Source: Cladopsammia gracilis
Lineage: Eukaryota; Cnidaria; Anthozoa; Scleractinia; Dendrophylliidae
Direction of reading: 5' to 3'
DNA: 64,000 nt
NCBI GenBank assembly: GCA_022457155.1
Contig: JAJGOT010000059.1
Location: 824,001-888,000 of the forward strand
The position numbers and the translations under genes were made by a program. Shown here piece by piece: positions 21,605 through 34,200 of the stretch; positions within the stretch are counted from its first letter, which is position 1, and each line of letters begins with the position of its first letter. The notes below the pieces were generated by a model that saw only the letters and a program-made list of their open reading frames with translations, ran no database searches and was not told the DNA's origin.

Positions 21605-22543
21605 ATTTGAGATTACATTCCCCCAACCCCCTACCAATAAAACGCAGCTTTTTTCAAGTACTTTTAAAATGGAAGAGAATAATGAATATACCATAACCCG
21701 ACATGCTTTATCCAAACAATGTAAACCTGATTGCAGAAACGCTGTCAAAGGAAATACAAAATACCAATAGGAATAAAATTCCTATTTGGTATTTTGTATC
21801 ATTAAAATTACCTCAATCAGTGATCTTCAGAAAGGTGATTCTTTCGCATAACATACATATATGACATTTCAACAGTTAGTGCTTTGAAACAAATTTCTAT
21901 TTGATAAATGGATCAATTTTTATCTAAGGAATGAATAGTTTTTATTTCTAAACAATTTCTCTTCTTGCATCCTTTGTGAATGTGAATAGACCACGTCTGA
22001 ATGTCATTAAGACAACGCTTCTGCAATTAGGCGTAAACGCATCACTATTGACATTGCGAGGAGCGGAAAATGAAAGCGGCTATCTGGCCCCACTCTACTG
22101 TACTGAGCCCATTTAAAGTTCTATTGCGGGGGAGGGCTTTAAATGTAACTGTAGTCCCAGAACATGTGATTTGTTTTCTGCCATCACTGTGAAGTAAACA
22201 ATAATTGTTGATTCTTGTTCCCTTCATTTTAGACCATGCTGTAATTACAGTTGCAACAGGTATATACGAAGAGGACCTACCTTGTGTAGGGATAAGGGGG
22301 TTAAAATTTAGTGTCAACATCAAATGTTGTCCATGTTTCGATTTTATCTGTTCTGTGGCCTCTAAGCCACATTTTGGTCTGTCCGTTGCGGTTTAGAGGC
22401 TACAGGAATGTCAAGAAACAACACATGGACAAGATTTGATGTCAGTGGTTTGTGAAGTTTAGTGGCTGTTTATTGTCATTTTTTGTTCTCTCACTAAATC
22501 AATGATAAAGTTCCATACGAATTCTTGAACAGTGATCTACTTT
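21605..22543. other. Gene-free stretch
   Basis: A perfect 13-bp inverted repeat pair (AAATACCAATAGGAATAAAATTCCTATTTGGTATTTTGTAT core) lies near 21756-21797. Nothing coding was recognised. Confidence 0.5.
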
Positions 22544-23105
22544 AAGGGGACACTTCTCCTGGTCCCGGCCGACAAAACGTTCATATAATCTTTGTAATTA
22601 TCACCTCTATTAAAGGGACAGCTCTGTTAAGGGGACACGTCTCCTGGTCCCGGCCGGCAAAACGTTCATATAATCTTTGTAATTATCACCTCTGTTAAAC
22701 CGACAGCTCTATTAAGGGGACACGTCTCCTGGTTTCGGCCGGCAAAACGCTCATATAATCTTTGTAATTATCACTTTTGTTAAAGGGAGAGCTCTGTTAA
22801 GGGGACACTTCTCCTGGTCTCGGCCGGCAAAACGCTCATATAATCTTTGTAATTATCACCTCTATTAAAGGAAGAGCTCTATTAAGGGGACACGTCTCCT
22901 GGTTCCGGCCGGCAAAACGCTCATATAATCTTTGAAATTATCACCTCTATTAAAGGGACAGCTCTATTAAGGGGACACGTCTCCTGGTTCCGGCCGGCAA
23001 AACGCTCATATAATCTTTGTAATTATAACCTCTGTTAAAGGAAGAGCTCTATTAAGGGGACACTTCTCTTTGTTGCGATGGTGTCCCGTTAAAAGAGGTT
23101 CCACT
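22544..23105. repeat. 85-bp tandem repeat, about 6.5 copies
   Basis: Units start AAGGGGACAC at 22544, 22629 and then every 85 bp. They contain TCTCCTGGT, CGGCCGGCAAAACG and TTCATATAATCTTTG. It ends next to GTTAAAAGAGGTTCCACTCTATT, which resembles the pogo-like MITE ends, so the array may have grown from such an element. It stops about 50 bp before the stop codon of the Ig exon. Confidence 0.95.
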
Positions 23106-23157
23106 CTATTTTTCGACGAAGTGTTATGTTCATGAACCTGTTGTTGCACAACCACGT

Positions 23158-23420
23158 TCATTGTATCGACATTGTAGTCTTCTTTGTTCCAAAGCTGTTC
23201 GCTGCAACACATTGATACTGGCCGCTGTCACGCAAATTCAAGTTGCGAATGACGAGTGTGCCTTCTGTTACTTCAGTCTTTTCAGCAGGCAAAGGCATCG
23301 CCAACCTGGCCCAGGTTATCTCTGGAGATGGGATGCCGTCCGCTTGACAGGCAGCTTGAAGGGTAGTGTACTGCAATGATGTGACGAATAATGCAGGCTT
23401 TTTAGTGAAGATAGGAGGAC
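23158..23420 (-). CDS. Orphan immunoglobulin exon ending in a stop codon
   Basis: Acceptor CCTATTCAG| at 23421, phase 1, then one I-set Ig domain: PPIFTKKPALFV, first Cys in QAACQADG, core Trp in SPEITWARL, and DSGQYQCVAANSFG with the second Cys. The frame ends MSIQ then TGA at 23158-23160, with no donor before it. All Ig exons of the adhesion gene upstream also begin in phase 1, so this could be an alternative last exon giving a soluble form. It could also be a remnant of a neighbouring Ig gene. It lies 4.7 kb beyond the normal last exon. Confidence 0.6.
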
Positions 23421-23679
23421 CTGAATAGGAAAGGTAAACAAATAAGATGAACTCTTTCATTCCCAGAATAAATCATGTAGTGTAATCCTAACTTTTGAGA
23501 CTCTTTGCAATATAAGGGGAGGACCCCGGGCTCCTCCTTTAGATACCCCTCGCCTAGTCCCCCCTCCACTGGACCCCTCCCCTAGCTCCCCTTCCCCGGG
23601 ACCCTTCCATAGATCCCTCTCCGCTAGATCCCCCTCCCCAGTTGCATGCCTGCGGAAGGAATGATAAGATAGATACGAT

Positions 23680-24290
23680 ACACCTCTTCAACACCTCTAA
23701 TTTCATTGGACCTGGGTATCACGCAGATGTATTGTTTTTAGGGATAGGGTCTATTGTTCTGTTGTTTGTTCTATTGTTTTCTCAGTCAATCCTGTGAGGC
23801 ATTCCGAGACGTACATGCCGCCCTTGATAAAGGGAATGTATAAGGTAAGGTAGGCGAACAGTAAGTGCTTTAGAACAGATTTAAAGCGGGACTCAACCTG
23901 AACGCCATTTTTCCGCCACTTAACATGGCTTCAATGGAAATATCTCGTTCACGTTTCAAGCAATCCAAAAACTCTATGCTCATCGGCATGAATTTATGTT
24001 CTGGGGTGCTTTGAAAATGTATGGGTGATTTTTGGGTATGTTTGGGAGGAAATAGTTTTTCTCAAAGGATTTGTAAAATTTTGATAAATAAAAAATATTG
24101 AAGATTTAATGAAGTTTTAAAATTAGAATTTGTAGTTAATAATTAATAGATGGATACCAAGATAGTCCGCTAGCAACCTGGGGTGCTCTTGCGTGGTATC
24201 AACTGTCTGCTGGTATTTCAAAAATCATTTTCTTTCTTTCATCCCTTTTTAACCCTCTTTTAAAATTTCATTCAAATTTAGGTCTTATCT
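23680..24290. repeat. Two interspersed repeats shared with 57.5-58.7 kb
   Basis: 23680-23800 (CTAATTTCATTGGACCTG...TTGTTTTCTCAG) recurs at 58540-58640. 23876-24290 (CCATTTTTCCGCCACTT... CTAGCAACCTGGGGTGCTC) recurs at 57470-57865 and, reversed and partial, at 63755-63920. Confidence 0.75.
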
Positions 24291-24296
24291 CTCCTT

Positions 24297-24571
24297 TTAA
24301 CTCTTTCACTCCCAGAGTCAATAATGGAGATATGTAGTGTAGTTCTATGGTGTGACCATTCAAATGAAACCTCTTCAGCAGTACTTTTGCATGGTACCAT
24401 TTGTTCTAACTTTTGAGTCTGTGGATGAAATCCTATGATGTGATCATTCAAATGAAACCTCTTCGGCAGTACTTTTCCATGGTGCCATTTGTTTGCCTAT
24501 ATTTTACAAAAAGAAATTTGGAATTTTTCTTTAATTTTGATGTTTGGCACTCTTGGGAGTGAAAGGGTTAA
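24297..24571. mobile_element. Compact full-length MITE (TTAACCCTTTCACTCCCA family)
   Basis: The ends TTAACTCTTTCACTCCCAGA and ACTCTTGGGAGTGAAAGGG (then TTAA) are inverted. The interior has two copies of an 88-bp-class monomer (TTTTGAGTCTGTGGATGAAA ... CAAATGAAACCTCTTC). This is the clearest whole member of the family that dominates the window. Confidence 0.85.
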
Positions 24572-24639
24572 GGCTTAAAAGCTCTCAAACAATGAAGTAT
24601 CAGAACCGTTTATTGCTCTTACCTTGAACATTGTGAAAG

Positions 24640-25433
24640 GAACACCATGGATCACTAATCCGTAAATCTGGATTTAGATTCTTTGGATTTCAAATCCAGT
24701 GAATCCTTTTTCAAAAAGGATTCGCCAGATCAAAAATCCGGATTTGGATTTACCGAAAGGAACACACCCAAAGTGAACAAATCTGTGATCAACACGAAGT
24801 GACAAGATTACATTTCATCCTGCTGAACTTTGCGAGGAAGCGTGCGCGTCAATCAGTTGAATTCGCGCTCTGATTGGATAACTCTAAAACAGTTTGTTGA
24901 GTACTCACGGTAAGCGCGTGGCACACACGTGATCGCAACGTGCGTCAGTTTCGAGGTGTTGAACATTGAAGATAACTGAGTCCAGTGATAAGTTGCAAAC
25001 ACCAGAGGGGGGAGAGGGGGACGCCCATATAAAAATGACGGAGGTGTTTGTCTTACCTTTTTTAAAAATTGACACCGCTTAGGGCTACTAAAATGTAAAA
25101 TGACAAGCGTTGAATTGATCACTCCACCTTTTGGGGTATTCAACTGAAAAAGTATGACAGAATATGACATGTGTTGTTTTGGCATTGGTACCTCTTTAAA
25201 AATTCATTTGAGCCACACGCACGCCTATCAAACAAGATTTTGGTACCTTTAAAGTGTTTTTAAAAATTTCCGTCATTTTTGTATGGGAGGCCTCCCCCAA
25301 GATTACAAACCAGGCTACAAAAGTCAAGTGTACTATTTTATCATTTTATAACAATGTAAGAAGCTATAAGGGCAGCTATTTGTAAAGAAATTTGACGGGT
25401 TCGCGTAACGCAGTAGGATTTCCATGACATAGC
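24640..25433. other. Gene-free; fold-back of ATCC repeats
   Basis: 24650-24760 is an imperfect palindrome of AAATCCGGATTT-type units. No exon was recognised; the minus frame 24853-25185 has no domain-like features. Confidence 0.5.
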
Positions 25434-25858
25434 ACAGGGAGCAGAGGAGCCAAATTTGACCTTTACGCGTTCGATCTTCGATCTGTTGTTTACGAGTCTG
25501 TTTTTTCGCCCCAGCGGGACCCCGAGCGTAATCGGAGCTTTCCGTTGGGTAACCGCAGACTGCTGACTGTGGGCGCCACCAGATCGTTACGCAGTAAGAA
25601 GAGAGACTTCACTTCGTGCCTTGCTCGGAAAGCTTACGCTTTCCGGTCGTTGCCCTTCGGGCAACGACTGGAAAGTGCCGGTTACGCTTGGGGTCCCGCT
25701 GGGGTAAACACTCGAACACAACAGTCAGCAGTCTGCGGTTACCCAACGGAAAGCTCCGATTACGCTCGGGGTCCCTCTGGGGCGAAAAACAGACTTGTAA
25801 ACAAAAGATCGAAGATCGAACGCGTAAAAGGTCAAATTTGGCTCCTCTGGTCCCTGTG
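25434..25858. mobile_element. Fold-back element with about 125-bp arms
   Basis: ACAGGGAGCAGAGGAGCC opens and GGCTCCTCTGGTCCCTGTG closes. The arms pair through CGATCTTCGATCTGTTG-, AAAGCTCCGATTACGC- and CAGCAGTCTGCGGTTACCC-type blocks. GACATAGC flanks it at 25426-25433 and 25859-25866, an 8-bp duplication as in hAT elements. Confidence 0.85.
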
Positions 25859-26874
25859 GACATAGCTCATTTAAAGATCACAGGCACACATTAGAACTCC
25901 TGTACATAATAATTCCGTATAAGTGGATAACTTTATTAATTCAAATATTTTGTTCCTTAGTTTATGTTAGTTACTTTACCAAACTAAACGAATACTTTAG
26001 CACCATATTAAATATAGAATAAATCTCTAACTGGCTGTATGTGTTTTTGCATTTAATGCTAGAAAGCTATATAATGGCTGGATATTTTTTTACCATTGTA
26101 CATTGTATTTTTATTTCGTCAATCAGTTTTTACTGAAGCCTTCTGAGCAAAATGTTGTATCACGGGTATTAAAAACCAACATGGCGGAAATTCAAAAGTT
26201 TTAAGGTAAATTTAATGATGGGAATAGTTCATCAGTTTTTGTTTTCAAGCTTGTTTTCATAGCCAAACTTAAGAAACGTGTGTTGAAGAGATCTAGGGAC
26301 TTCAACTTTGCAAACGAAGCTGAAAATATTCAAAAAAGTCCCACGATCATCTGTAATTATGGCGAGGAGGCGATAGGTGACAACCTCGTACCCAGACCTC
26401 TCTCTTTCACCTTCCCATGGTGCCTCTCGTTTCCAGTCGCTCACACAAAGTGTTCAGCTTCTTGCTCGACCTCGACGGACCTGAGAAGGTAGGTGACGTA
26501 GATAGAATTATTTTATGTTTACAAATCTCCTGGAATGCTTTGTGTCTTCCTATGTCTTCCAGGACAACATTAGAAAAGTTCCTTAAATTTCCCAGTGAAG
26601 AATGTTTCGGAAACGAAATTCAATTTAGAATTTTCTGTGAACAGTTATAAACTTTGATTTCCCGCCACGTTGGTCTGATGCTTTGTTTTGCTTGAAGGGC
26701 TATAAATTCGCAACTGGCAAAGCTAAAGCTGCATGGTACATGTTTCAACATCGTTCACTATTCGTCGCCCAACAAATTTTGAACGATGTTGCAACTTGTT
26801 GAATGAGTAGAAAACACATGTTTAGAGTAAACATGTTTAGAGTAAACATGTTTGCAATTTCATTGTTTATATTG

Positions 26875-27301
26875 GAGGGCCTCCCAGGGAACAAGGGAAC
26901 ATGGCCATTTATTTTTGGGGAACAAGGGATATCTTAAAATTACTTTTAGGAACAAGGGAACTTTTGAGTATTTTTCGGGAACAAGGGAACATTGATTATT
27001 TAGATTTTGAAGAAATTTTTATACTTCTTTATAGCAAAAAAGGTCAAAAGAGGCCTGGGCGCAATTTTGTTCTTCACAAAAGAACTGGTGACGAGCTTTT
27101 GAGCGCGCGGTAACCTGGGAAATTGTGGGGAACATTTAAGAATATTTTTGGGGAACACGGGAACATGGAACATAATTTCAGGAAACAGGGGTACTCAGTA
27201 AAAATGAATTTTGGGGAACATTAGAATTTATTTTTGGGGAACAAGGGATAATTATTTTTTATAGGGAACAAGGGAACATGTGCCCCCCCTGGGAGGCCCT
27301 C
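26875..27301. mobile_element. Element with GAGGGCCTCCCAGG ends and GGGAACAAGGG repeats
   Basis: The inverted ends GAGGGCCTCCCAGGG and CCCTGGGAGGCCCTC are flanked by ATATTG. Roughly ten copies of GGGAACAAGGGAACA-like units lie inside with irregular spacing. Confidence 0.75.
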
Positions 27302-28151
27302 ATATTGTTAATTTTAAAATGTGTTTCACGCCTGGTTCTATAATTTATGCTGTTTTACGAAGCATATAAAGCTCACATGAAATCTTTATAATTACACATG
27401 AACTTGCTGTTGCATGATTTTGTAGTATAATCTCACTTCTCAAGTTCTTCGGGAACGAAGAGCAATGTAACGTTTAACAAGGAGGAGACATCTGCGCTAA
27501 CGTGTTTGGTCTGGCTTAGATCGAAACTACCTCGTGAGATAGTTTCAATCATGCTAAGAGTAAACATGTTTCGATCATGATTCACGCAATGCACCACCTG
27601 ATATGAACGCTTTTCATAGTAACCCAAAAACCTGATGTTAATTAATAACCTTTGTAAGCTGTTACCTATGTGTATGGTATTGTAATAGTAATAGTTATTT
27701 ATAATACTATCGTTAATTGAAATGTGTTCCTGCCCAAAAATGGAAAGAAAAAACGTAAAGTTTGTGTTATGTCAGCCCAGAGATCATGACATCTGAGCTT
27801 GTTATTTCACGGCAGGGAACAAGGAGGGATGGGGCAGAGGGCAGGGAGGGGGGAAGTTCCCAGTACTTTCAATTCCAGCCTTTATCTTTTTCCTCTTTTC
27901 CTTTTCTTTCTCTCTCGTCACGCAACATTCAGCTACCGCAGCACTCGTGCTTTCTGACTCTGTAGCGTGACATCCCTACGTATAGTGTATGCAAATTAGA
28001 TTGAGTCATTTCTAGTATTTCATTACACTTATCTTCAACAATGTTTGTCACACAACAATCTGTAACGCAACACTGTACTTCGATATTGCCCTGCGTTCTA
28101 CACACATACGAAGTAGGTTGCATCCTTTAAAAGGGTGCCATGGAAAACTCT
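27302..28151. other. Downstream flank of the adhesion gene
   Basis: No exon accepted. This should contain the 3' UTR of the leftward adhesion gene. I did not find a clear AATAAA on the minus strand close to the stop. Confidence 0.5.
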
Positions 28152-28272
28152 TTAAACAAATGTTCCTTCTTTTTCATAAGAAAATACGACGTCTGCTTCT
28201 TTGTATTCTTCAGCAAAGGAAGCGTCTTCGCCAAAAAGAATCTCCTCAGAAGCGCTATAAGTGGAAATTCGC
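28152..28272 (-). CDS. Adhesion gene exon 17: tail end with ankyrin-like motif and PDZ ligand
   Basis: Acceptor ATGTTACAG| in phase 2, 39 further residues and TAA at 28152-28154. RISTYSASEEIL precedes FGEDASFAEEYKEADVV, and the chain ends YEKEGTFV. SFAEEY sits where vertebrate L1 has SFIGQY; its Tyr is the candidate phosphorylation switch. T-F-V at the end fits a class I PDZ ligand. Confidence 0.85.
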
Positions 28273-31200
28273 CTGTAACATGAAAGAGACAATAATCAAT
28301 GAGCAGTCTTTTTCAGCTGTCAGTCCTGTCGATACTCAAAGAAACTTGGACGCTCAAATTTAACACGAGACATTCAATGTGAAATAGTTTATTTAGGATA
28401 AGTCAGTCAGTCATCTGATGAATGTATCCTAATAACTATCCCCGGGGAGGGGGGGTACTCTGCAAAGTTTTGGGTGGGGGTGTGCCGCTGGGACTCTGAG
28501 ACCCTTAACCTATATACTAGACCATTTTAGCTGCATTTTGCAACCATATTCTAGACTAAACACCGAAAAACCCTACCCTATCCTAGACCTATTCCAGACT
28601 CGCTATTTTCCAGAAACTCGTTCACTATCACAGTTATTAGTTATCTGGGGTCAGCAAAAATGCCGTACTGCCTGCCGTACCGATTTTTAAATGCAATTTG
28701 CCAGTGAACCTTGTCTAGACTAAATTCTTCATGCAACTGTTCAGTTTTGTGGAAAATGATACCCTATTTTAGACTAAAAATCTCTGATTAGTATACCCTA
28801 TCCCAGACTAAACTGCCTGAAGACCATACCCTTCACAGCGGCACATACCTATATAGCTCATATATGGGAGTAAGAACATTTTTTAAGTAGAGAAATGAAA
28901 TCCTCGGTTAAATTTTAATCCTTGGTTAGCGTTAATCGGCTTTCGAACAACCGGGCCCAGATCCTTTTAAAATAACATCACTTAAATATATATAAATATT
29001 TCAAAATTTCAGAAAATTGTGCCACATCAGTTGCGAAAAACCACTAAAAACCATCCTCAAAAAATATTCCCTCTATAAGTACAGTGGCACTGGACCTCAT
29101 CGAAAAGGTACAAAAACTAATAACATCACTTGATACTTTGTATAGCATTTCATTTCCATTTTATTTAAAATAAAAACTTAAGGTGGCTCACAACAGTTCC
29201 CAGAATTTTCCATCACCTATACTTTGATGAATCAATACTATAATTCTTTATCAGTTGATGCTTCAATAGTGGTATCAAACAAATGCCCAATCATTGGTGA
29301 ACAAGTTGTGGTCTCTTTTATGATGTAACAGGTTACCATAGTAACAGTATAACCTGTTAAAGACACCCTTAATTTTAGTTTTACATGCTTATAACTAAAA
29401 AACGAGCTGGATGACCCCCATTTTTTATTATCGAATTGTAATTGGCATGTTAAGATACAACCTTTTGCAAAGTTTAAAAAAATCTCTACATAGGGTTCAG
29501 AGCCACCTTAAATTTTCGAATTGCTTAAAAAGTGAACGGGATATTTCCATTAAAGCCATGTGGCGGAAAATGACAATCAGGTGGAGTCACAGGAATGCCC
29601 CTGTACTCATCATACATACCGTGGGTTATTATTTTCTAAGAAAGGTTCCTGTCCTTCATCTCTGTCATTTTGTTGCTTTTCCTCTTCTATTTTGACTTTT
29701 TTTTCCTCTTTCGGTTGATATTTCACAGTTCCATATTTTTTCTCACGAAGTTTAACTGAAAAAGAAAGAGATAATAAATATTCACTAAAATCTAAATGAA
29801 TACAGTCTGTTTATCCGCAAACTCGTCCAGAGTGCGTTTTCCGTTCAAAATGGTGGCACGTAGACGCCCCTGGACTAGGCTGCCAAACCCACGGTCACGA
29901 AATCTGGGTGGAGCGAGTGATAAAAAAAAACTAGCCACCCATCGGTTGGGGGAGGGGGGGGGGGGGGGGGTGGCCTCTGGAATAACCTACTGTTCTTATG
30001 ATAACGGTGATTCGCAGTAGATACATGTACCCCAAAGGGGGTCTTTTGTGTTACTTTGCGTACGGTGCACAACTTTGCCCTTTTACATCGCGTTGCCCTG
30101 TACTGGTTGTGGCGTTGCGTGATGCACGTTATATTGTGTTGCGTTACACTGTAATACATACCGTTATATTTATGGCCTCGTCCTCGACGATACCTTTTAA
30201 TGAGGATGACAGCCACCGCAAACAGGACACTATAGGCAGCTAGTGCGAGCACGGCAAGGAACCAGGCTCTGGAGTAAACGGGAGAATCTTCAGGCTTCCG
30301 CTCTAGTACAACTAATAAAGCAGAGAAATTATAAGTCACCTCAGTTTTAACCATTTAAGAACAAAACCTCAGTTTTAACCATTTAAGAACAAAACCAAAA
30401 CTTTTCGCTTTTCTTTTTGGTGCTTGGGCGACCAGTTGCAAGTTTCCCGCGCTTGCTACCGGTTGCATGTTTTCCCGCGCTTAGAACCACTTGCATGTTT
30501 CCCGCGCTTGACACCAGTCGCATGTTTTCCCGCGCTTAGCACTGGTTGCATGTTTTCCCGCTTTATACACTTTTTCCATGCTTTCCTGCGTTTAGCACAG
30601 GTTGTTTTATTTCCCGCGCTTGTAACATCGTCGTTTGTCGCCAAGTGGCTGTAGATCTTCTTGTCCTTACCATGAAAAAGGCCTCAATAAGTTGAATAAA
30701 GTTGATCATTTTATACCTCCAGTTGCCGCGGTTCCGCAACTTCCTTCAGCAGTTGGTATACTTGCACGACTCGCACCAAACTTGTTAAAGGATTTCATTC
30801 GGAAACGCGGCACAGACTTTCCACTCAATTTCAAGGTAGCTTCTGTGGCAGAAGGGTCAGTAACATTATATAGAAAAGAAAAGACCACAGGGAGACCAGT
30901 CGACTCCTCTTCAATCAGATAGTAATCAATTGGGGCGCCGTTGGAGGCGCCAAGGGTCCATGACAGTTTTAGGGTCTGTTCACTGCAGTCCACATCACTT
31001 ATATGGAGATTACTTGGAGGAGCAGGAGAACCTTATGAGACGAAATAAGATAAAAAATATTAATTTCTCAGCAGATAGTGTTGAAATGGCTAGTGCGTTG
31101 GGCTTTCGACCTGGTCAGCGGTTCGCCCCATTCACGCGAGTGCCGCGTTTTCAAATGCTTGCGAAAACCAAAAGCAAACGGAAATTACTCTCAATATTCA

Positions 31201-34200
31201 GAATTACAAATCACTCTAATCGACAGAATTGTACGTAATAATATTCGACTGTGACGTCATTTTACCTTATAAGGGGAAGAGAACACGCAAAATATCCGAA
31301 CGTATAATACACATTATAAATGTACTAGCGTTCTATCACGAATGCTGTTCCCTTATTAGCCACGCTACTCACTATCCTGTTATAGAAAGCGAGTAGATTG
31401 AGCAGCCTAATGGCGGTCGCTTCGTCGCGTTTTCGAAGTGTTTGTGAAGAGTATTTGTTGTTAAGTTTTGAACATCTAGTAGATTTAGATTATTCGCTCT
31501 TGATTTCTATCGCGTGATACGTGATAGTTGATGAGAGCGAAGCCCTCATCAACTATCACGCGATAGTAATCTCGAGCTCATAATCTTATTGTTAAGTAGA
31601 TTGCCGTATTACATCTTAGTGTCTGGTTTAAAAACACATGCTATTATAAACAAAATAATTTTAGTCCAATAATAAATCCCTTATTCCATGGCTAACAAAT
31701 AATAAGTGCGGACATTTTACTCATTGCTTGTGTGTATGTATGGTAGAAAAGACAGAAGACACAAAAACTGAACATACCGTCTACATCTATGTTCATTGCA
31801 GCTTTCTCTCCATTCCCAACATGATTGATGGGAAGACAGGAATATAAACCGGTTCTTTTGACACTAAGATGGAAAATACCGGTTGCGCTATTACCAAGTA
31901 GTTCTTGTTCCCGGTAAAACCTGTATTCGTCTGCAGTTGGATGTGATTGGCTGGTACAAGTGAAGGTTATATTGCTACCAAACGGTACCAAAGTAGTGTT
32001 AGCTACGCTGACTGACAACTGTGTGTTTTCAGGCTTGTCTAAAACGATGAAAACAAATGCAAAGATAATGAATGATAAGTGAAGAAAATAAAGTAATCCC
32101 AAACTATTCCTGGACATTCATTTCCTTTGGCGGACCAGCTTGAAATGCACTTAACAGCCTGGAAGCCGGTTATGGACTTGGGCATCCCTGGCCATCCTTA
32201 GCCCTACTTGGCATCCTAAATTCGCGCTAAAATTCGAGTAAGAAGAAAGGAAAGGCCTGGGTAGTTGGCTCAAAAATTTTTTTTTTGTTCAATCAAGGCA
32301 TGTAAATGCAAGATTTCTGTTTCACTAAACAACAGACTGTAATTATATACCAATAGGTTTATTTTGCAGGTTTCGGCCGAGCACCGGGACTATTATAGCA
32401 AATAGTGCTACACTGAGCCTTAGTACACAATATACAGTATACAATATCTATAACTACATTATCCAATAATCGCCATCACAGTAAAACACCTAACGGAGCT
32501 GAGCAACCACGCACAAAACCACTGTGGTTAGACGGAGGCCAGAAAAAAACCTGCCTTAAAAAACCCCTTGGGGAAAAAATGACAGGAAATCTGAGTAGGA
32601 ACCAAGGCCCAAGCTCCAAACGGCCCATCCTACGAGTCTCTTAATTAATGCTCTAAGTTGCAGTTCGTATTCTTCCTTTCATTTAATAACAAAATAATTG
32701 ATAAAGTGAGTGAGAAGCGGTGTCGGCCTAGAATGATCCACCACGTGCTATACAAAGCTTATATATCCCACAGTACTACCCATGATGCACCATCATCTAA
32801 CAGGATCCAGGCCCTGTTGCTCTCGTGCTGCAGAAATATTACATTTCGGGCTAACTCGTAGCCACTCAAACGCCAGAAATTCCATGTTGTTAGAGAGCTA
32901 TAATCTTCCTTAATTTTATAACTGTCAATTATTAGTATTGTCAGCGTATTTTTGGTAATCACTTGTTAATTCCAGTTCGCACAGATGGCATTCCAGGACG
33001 TCTTTTCCCGAGAGTAACGTTTTTGATGTTATGAAATTCCGTTGATACTTACAGTGTACATCAAGAGAAGCACTTTCCTCGATACCAGCACTAAGCGCAT
33101 TTTTCACTAAACACCAATATCTTCCAGAATCATTCCTCAAGACTGTAAATGTTAAGTTGTTTGCTGTCCCAACAGGAATCCCATCTTTAATCCATGTTAT
33201 TTGAGGGACTGGGTTCCCAGTGGCAGCGCATTTGAAAGTCACTGTATCATGTTCATTGACCGTCTGGTCTTTTGGCTTGGTGGTAAAACTTGGTTCAACT
33301 GTAAACCAAAAAAAAATACTTTATTTAAGTGTCAATGTATTTAACCCTTTCACTCCCAGAGTCAATTATGGAGACATGTAGTGCAGTTCTAACTTTTCAG
33401 TCTGTTTAACCCTTTCACTCTCAGAGTCAATTATGGAGACATGTTGTGCAGTTATAACTTTTCAGTCTGTTTAACCCTTTCACTCCCAGAGTCAATTATG
33501 GAGACAAGTAGTGTGGTTCTAACTTTTCAGTCCGTGGATGAAATTTTATGGCGGACCATTCAAATGAAACCTCTTTGGCAGTACTTTTGCATGGTACCAT
33601 TTGTTTTACAATATTTTACAAAACTAATGTTGGTATGAATGTTGAATTTTGATATTTGGCACTCTTGGGAGTTTAAGGGCTCACATGAAAGCACTTATCA
33701 GGACACTGTTATAACGTCCTCTACTGGACGGCGATGTTGTATCGCTCCTTTTTGACCGCGCTCAAAATGTCGCAAATTTCAGGCGATGTTAGGAGTTTTC
33801 AAACCGCAAAAAACAGTGGATCCTCTTCGCGCAAAAGAGGAAAACGACTGAAAATAAAATAAAGGTGATATAAACAACATAGAACCCTAAAACAAAACGG
33901 TAGTTAAATTTCACTTCATGTGCACTTTAAAGCAAGCTCTTGGCCATAATCATGAAATCCCTTTAAACAGAGAATCATTGTTTACTCACACTGGACAATA
34001 AGATCAGCTTCAGCCTTGATAGTGACGCCCAAGCCATTGTGTGCCTCACACCAGTACTTTCCAGAGTGTTTCCTGTCAGCCCTGAAGCTCAGTGTTTCAC
34101 CGATGCTCAGTGTTCTGTTATCTTTAATCCATGTTATGTTTGGGGTTGGGTTACCTGTGACCTTGCAATGGAACGTTGCTTTTTCTTTCTCCTTCACCAC

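Noticed and set aside
22544..23105. CRISPR-like regular array
   Set aside because: Units are contiguous 85-bp repeats without unique spacers and the genome is eukaryotic; the same applies to the 127-bp array.
27929..28123. Candidate alternative last exon of the adhesion gene (DVTLQSQKARVLR)
   Set aside because: An acceptor-like TACGTAG and matching phase exist, but the exon at 28272-28152 fits far better with its L1-like motif and PDZ end.
28118..28363. Plus-strand frame with a near-copy at 34270-34470
   Set aside because: Conservation comes from the antisense terminal exon of the adhesion gene, whose minus-strand frame has splice phase, acidic composition and only synonymous changes.
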